Positions 6,071 through 8,294 of a DNA stretch of 8,294 nucleotides are shown here, piece after piece. The translations under genes were made by a program, and so were the position numbers. The notes beneath the pieces were generated by a model. That model did not search any database, was not told where the DNA came from, and saw nothing but the letters and a program-made list of their open reading frames with translations. The first letter of the stretch is position 1, and each line of letters starts with the position of its first letter. Origin of the DNA: Alphaproteobacteria bacterium (GTDB lineage Bacteria > Pseudomonadota > Alphaproteobacteria > Micropepsales > Micropepsaceae); NCBI GenBank assembly GCA_003131925.1, contig PKWC01000235.1, positions 7,382 to 15,675 of the forward strand, given 5' to 3'.

Positions 6071-6843
6071 GCGTGCCTGCGTTCAACGCCTACGGTGTGT
6101 GGGCGATCTACAGTTTCGAGATGGCGCGCGCGCTGCGCACGATCTGGCAGAGTCTGGTCACACCCGTAATCACCACGTCGCTGTATTTCATTGTCTTCGG
6201 GGCGGCGATCGGCTCGCGAATGTCGCAGGTCGGCGGAGTTTCCTATGGCGCCTTCATCGTTCCGGGGCTGATCCTGCTGTCGCTCTTCACCCAGAGCATC
6301 TTCAACGGATCCTTCGGCATCTATCTGCCGCGCTTCGTCGGCACGATCTACGAGCTGCTATCGGCGCCGGTGTCGCCGCTCGAGATCGTGCTCGCCTATG
6401 TCGGTGCCGCGGCCACGAAGTCGATCGTACTGGGCCTCGTCATCCTGGGCACGGCCTCGCTTTTCGTGTCCATCCATGTCGTTCATCCGTTCTGGATGAT
6501 CGCCTTCCTCGTGCTGACTTCGGTGACATTCAGCCTGTTCGGTTTCATTCTTGGCATCTGGTCCAAGAATTTCGAACAGCTGCAAATCATTCCGATGCTG
6601 GTCGTGACGCCGCTCACCTTTTTAGGCGGCGCCTTCTACTCGATCGATATGCTGCCACCCACCTGGCGCGCGGTCGCCTACGCCGATCCGGTCGTCTATC
6701 TGATCAGCGGCTTCCGCTGGAGCTTCTACGGCACCGCCGATGTGCGCGTGGCCATCAGTCTGGGCGCCACGCTCGCGTTCTTCTTCGCCTGCCTCGTGAT
6801 CGTGAGCTGGATTTTCAGGACGGGATACCGGCTCAAGAGCTGA
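6067..6843 (+). CDS. ABC-2 type transporter permease, YadH-like
   Basis: The inner-membrane subunit that pairs with the preceding ATPase. The 258 residues contain about six membrane segments: roughly 30-48, 62-83, 105-134, 142-165, 174-193 and 229-250. Between segments 2 and 3 is YELLSAPVSPLE (95-106), the conserved ABC-2 region thought to contact the ATPase. TPLTFLGGAFYS (181-192) and DPVVYLISGFRW (207-218) are family hallmarks and match E. coli YadH well by eye. The start at 6067 is chosen because its ATG overlaps the upstream stop (ATGA) and follows the purine run GGGGGGAA (6053-6060) by six bases; the open frame runs further upstream only inside the ATPase gene. Exporters of this class form homodimers with two ATPase chains. 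The cargo cannot be deduced. Confidence 0.95.
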   Translation: MSVPAFNAYGVWAIYSFEMARALRTIWQSLVTPVITTSLYFIVFGAAIGSRMSQVGGVSYGAFIVPGLILLSLFTQSIFNGSFGIYLPRFVGTIYELLSAPVSPLEIVLAYVGAAATKSIVLGLVILGTASLFVSIHVVHPFWMIAFLVLTSVTFSLFGFILGIWSKNFEQLQIIPMLVVTPLTFLGGAFYSIDMLPPTWRAVAYADPVVYLISGFRWSFYGTADVRVAISLGATLAFFFACLVIVSWIFRTGYRLKS

Positions 6844-6887
6844 GACCTGTGTGGCGGTTGCCTGCCGGATGACAAGAAGGCAGATTT

Positions 6888-6995
6888 AACGCAGAGGGCG
6901 CGGAGGATGCGCGGAGGACGCAGAGGAATTTCTTGCGCGCTTCGCGCGCGGTCGTCTTCCTGGGTCCACTGCGCATCCTCCGCGACCTCTGCGTT
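6888..6995. repeat. 108-base imperfect inverted repeat built from CGCRGAGG units
   Basis: The left arm (6888-6927) contains four copies of CGC(A/G)GAGG starting at 6890, 6899, 6910 and 6919. The right arm (about 6960-6995) is its reverse complement with about four mismatches over 36 bases. Its outer two units, CCTCTGCG (6986-6993) and CCTCCGCG (6977-6984), are exact and the inner ones decayed. Within the central spacer GCGCGC (6935-6940) pairs with 6944-6949 around TTC, giving a second nested hairpin. Similar AACGCAGAGG...CCTCTGCGTT elements occur between genes in many bacteria (from memory, not searched). Here it lies between the permease stop and the amidohydrolase start and could fold in RNA to separate the two transcripts. 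No transposase is present. Confidence 0.8.
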
Positions 6996-7010
6996 CAAAA
7001 TCTTTTGGCA

Positions 7011-7019
7011 AAGGAAAGG
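7011..7019 (+). promoter_or_regulatory. Ribosome binding site of the amidohydrolase gene
   Basis: The purine run AAGGAAAGG ends nine bases before the ATG at 7029. It supports that start over the in-frame ATG at 6933... (see the ATG-like opening at 6933 inside the inverted repeat), which would translate repeat DNA. Confidence 0.6.
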
Positions 7020-7028
7020 CCGCGATCG

Positions 7029-8273
7029 ATGACCATCTATCTGCACGCCGGAACCCTGCTGGCAACGCCCGGACGCGAGCCGCTCACCAGGCATACGATT
7101 GCAATCGATGGGGGGCGTGTCTCGGGAGTCACCGCCGGCTTCACCGCGCCGCAATCCGATGATTTGGTGATCGACCTGTCCGACTGTTTCGTGCTGCCGG
7201 GCCTCATCGATTGCCATGTCCACCTCACGGGCGAGTTCGGACCGAAATACAAATTGGACCTGGTGGAGGAATCGCCGGCGGCGGTTGCCTTGCACGCCGC
7301 GCGCCACGCGCGGGTGACGCTGGAGGCCGGGTTCACGACTGTGCGGGATCTGGGTGAGATCGGCGCGCCGGGCGATGCGATCTTCGCGCTCCGCAACGCA
7401 GTGGCGAAAGGATTTGTACCGGGCCCGCGCATCTTCGCGGCCGGCTCGATCATCTCGCCCACGGGAGGACACGGCGTCACCTGCGGCTATCGTGACGACA
7501 TCAATTTCCTGCTCGACGCGAACGGGCGTGGTGACGGTGCGGACGGTTGTCGCGTCGCCGTACGGCGGCAGGTGTCGAGAGGCGCCGATTTCATCAAATT
7601 CGTCGCCACCGGCGGAGTCCTGACCGACACGGCGACGGGCACCGGCCAGCAATTCTTCGATGACGAGTACGCGGCGATCGTGGGGACCGCGCGGATGTTG
7701 GGCCGAAAGACGACCGCGCATGCGCACGGCGCCGACGGCATGAAGGCCGCCCTGCATGCCGGGGTGGACAGCATCGAGCACGGCACGTTCATGGACGAAG
7801 AGATCATCGACATCATGCGCCGGCGTGGGACGTTTTATGTGCCGACGACGCTCGCCGGCGTCACCGTTGCGGAATATGCAACGACGCAGGACTTCATGCC
7901 GCCCGCAATCCGCGAGAAAGCGCTCGCGGTGGGTCCGCAGATCGTCGAGACGCTGCGGCGCGGGCACGACGCGGGATTGAAGATCGCCTTCGGCACCGAT
8001 ACCGCGGTTTCGCCGCACGGCGAGAACGCCCGCGAATTCGCCCTGATGGTGCAGGCCGGCATGACATCGATGGAAGCGATCGTGGCCGCGACCGTGACGG
8101 CGGCCGAACACATCGGGCAGGGGGCCCACATCGGCACCATCGAGCCGGGCAGGGCGGCGGATATCATCGCAACGGCGGCCAGCCCGCTCGACGATGTGAC
8201 TGAGTTGCAGAAAGTTCAATTCGTCATGCGCGACGGAAAAGTATTCAAAAACGCGAGAGCAAAGTCCGTGTGA
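7029..8273 (+). CDS. Metal-dependent amidohydrolase, Xaa-Pro dipeptidase (prolidase)-like
   Basis: A 414-residue enzyme of the amidohydrolase superfamily, in the imidazolonepropionase/prolidase-like group (COG1228 type). The small N-terminal beta-domain is followed by a TIM barrel carrying a full binuclear metal set: His63 and His65 (DCHVH), Lys190 (FIKF, expected to be carbamylated), His231 (HAHG), His251 (IEHG) and Asp324 (GTDT). Characterised relatives hydrolyse dipeptides with C-terminal proline, arginine or lysine, but substrate choice varies, so the exact reaction is inferred. GRAADIIAT near the C-terminus is the usual return to the beta-domain. There is no signal peptide from this start, suggesting a cytoplasmic enzyme. 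The ATG at 7029 follows AAGGAAAGG. An upstream in-frame start at 6933 would add 32 residues encoded by the inverted repeat and is rejected. The gene stands alone after that repeat. Confidence 0.92.
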   Translation: MTIYLHAGTLLATPGREPLTRHTIAIDGGRVSGVTAGFTAPQSDDLVIDLSDCFVLPGLIDCHVHLTGEFGPKYKLDLVEESPAAVALHAARHARVTLEAGFTTVRDLGEIGAPGDAIFALRNAVAKGFVPGPRIFAAGSIISPTGGHGVTCGYRDDINFLLDANGRGDGADGCRVAVRRQVSRGADFIKFVATGGVLTDTATGTGQQFFDDEYAAIVGTARMLGRKTTAHAHGADGMKAALHAGVDSIEHGTFMDEEIIDIMRRRGTFYVPTTLAGVTVAEYATTQDFMPPAIREKALAVGPQIVETLRRGHDAGLKIAFGTDTAVSPHGENAREFALMVQAGMTSMEAIVAATVTAAEHIGQGAHIGTIEPGRAADIIATAASPLDDVTELQKVQFVMRDGKVFKNARAKSV

Positions 8274-8277
8274 CTTT

Positions 8278-8294
8278 CCTCCCCCAACGTGGGG
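8278..8294 (+). repeat. Start of a CCTCCCCCA palindrome, cut by window end
   Basis: CCTCCCCCA (8278-8286), loop ACG, then TGGGG (8290-8294) where the window stops. The visible bases match the palindrome at 7-27 read on the other strand, including a T-run just before it (CTTT here, GTTTT there). It begins four bases after the amidohydrolase stop, so it probably lies in that gene's 3' untranslated end. Whether a T run follows cannot be seen. Confidence 0.55.

Noticed and set aside
6726..8219. Open frame of 497 codons on the minus strand opposite the amidohydrolase.
   Set aside because: It is antisense to a gene with all metal ligands intact and runs through the inverted repeat; it has no domain of its own.

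Overview
This window looks like chromosomal DNA from a GC-rich alphaproteobacterium. The inference rests on the aspartyl-tRNA synthetase, which has alphaproteobacterial-style sequence around motifs 1 and 2, on the paired ATGGCCGGG/CCCGGCCAT palindromes typical of intergenic DNA in that class, and on frequent glutathione S-transferases. A genus cannot be named from the sequence alone.

Layout. At 125-1168 on the minus strand is a secreted repeat protein of the HAF/HGF type: a signal peptide followed by seven ~45-residue units, probably a seven-bladed beta-propeller. It is transcribed away from aspS (1376-3181, plus), and the 207-base divergent gap holds what looks like the degenerate tail of a second copy of the repeat gene. 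After aspS comes a 411-base gap with an inverted pair of REP-like palindromes. It is followed by two dissimilar glutathione S-transferase genes (3593-4213 and 4304-4951), a two-gene ABC-2 exporter resembling E. coli YadG/YadH (5048-6070 and 6067-6843, overlapping by 4 bases), a 108-base inverted repeat, and a binuclear-metal amidohydrolase of the Xaa-Pro dipeptidase-like group (7029-8273). A CCTCCCCCA/TGGGGGAGG palindrome lies at the left edge. A copy in the opposite orientation begins at the right edge and is cut off by the window end.

How the genes relate. Only the ABC ATPase and permease are clearly a functional unit, being translationally coupled. The two GSTs and the exporter run in the same direction with gaps of about 90-100 bases, so co-transcription is possible but not shown; a detoxification/export theme would be speculation. 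aspS is housekeeping, and the amidohydrolase is set apart by its own leader and the inverted repeat.

I see no defence system, prophage, transposase, CRISPR array, tRNA or rRNA. The window is mostly ordinary. The parts worth a second look are non-coding: the pseudogene-like tail, three sets of palindromic repeats, and the closed-ring architecture of the repeat protein.
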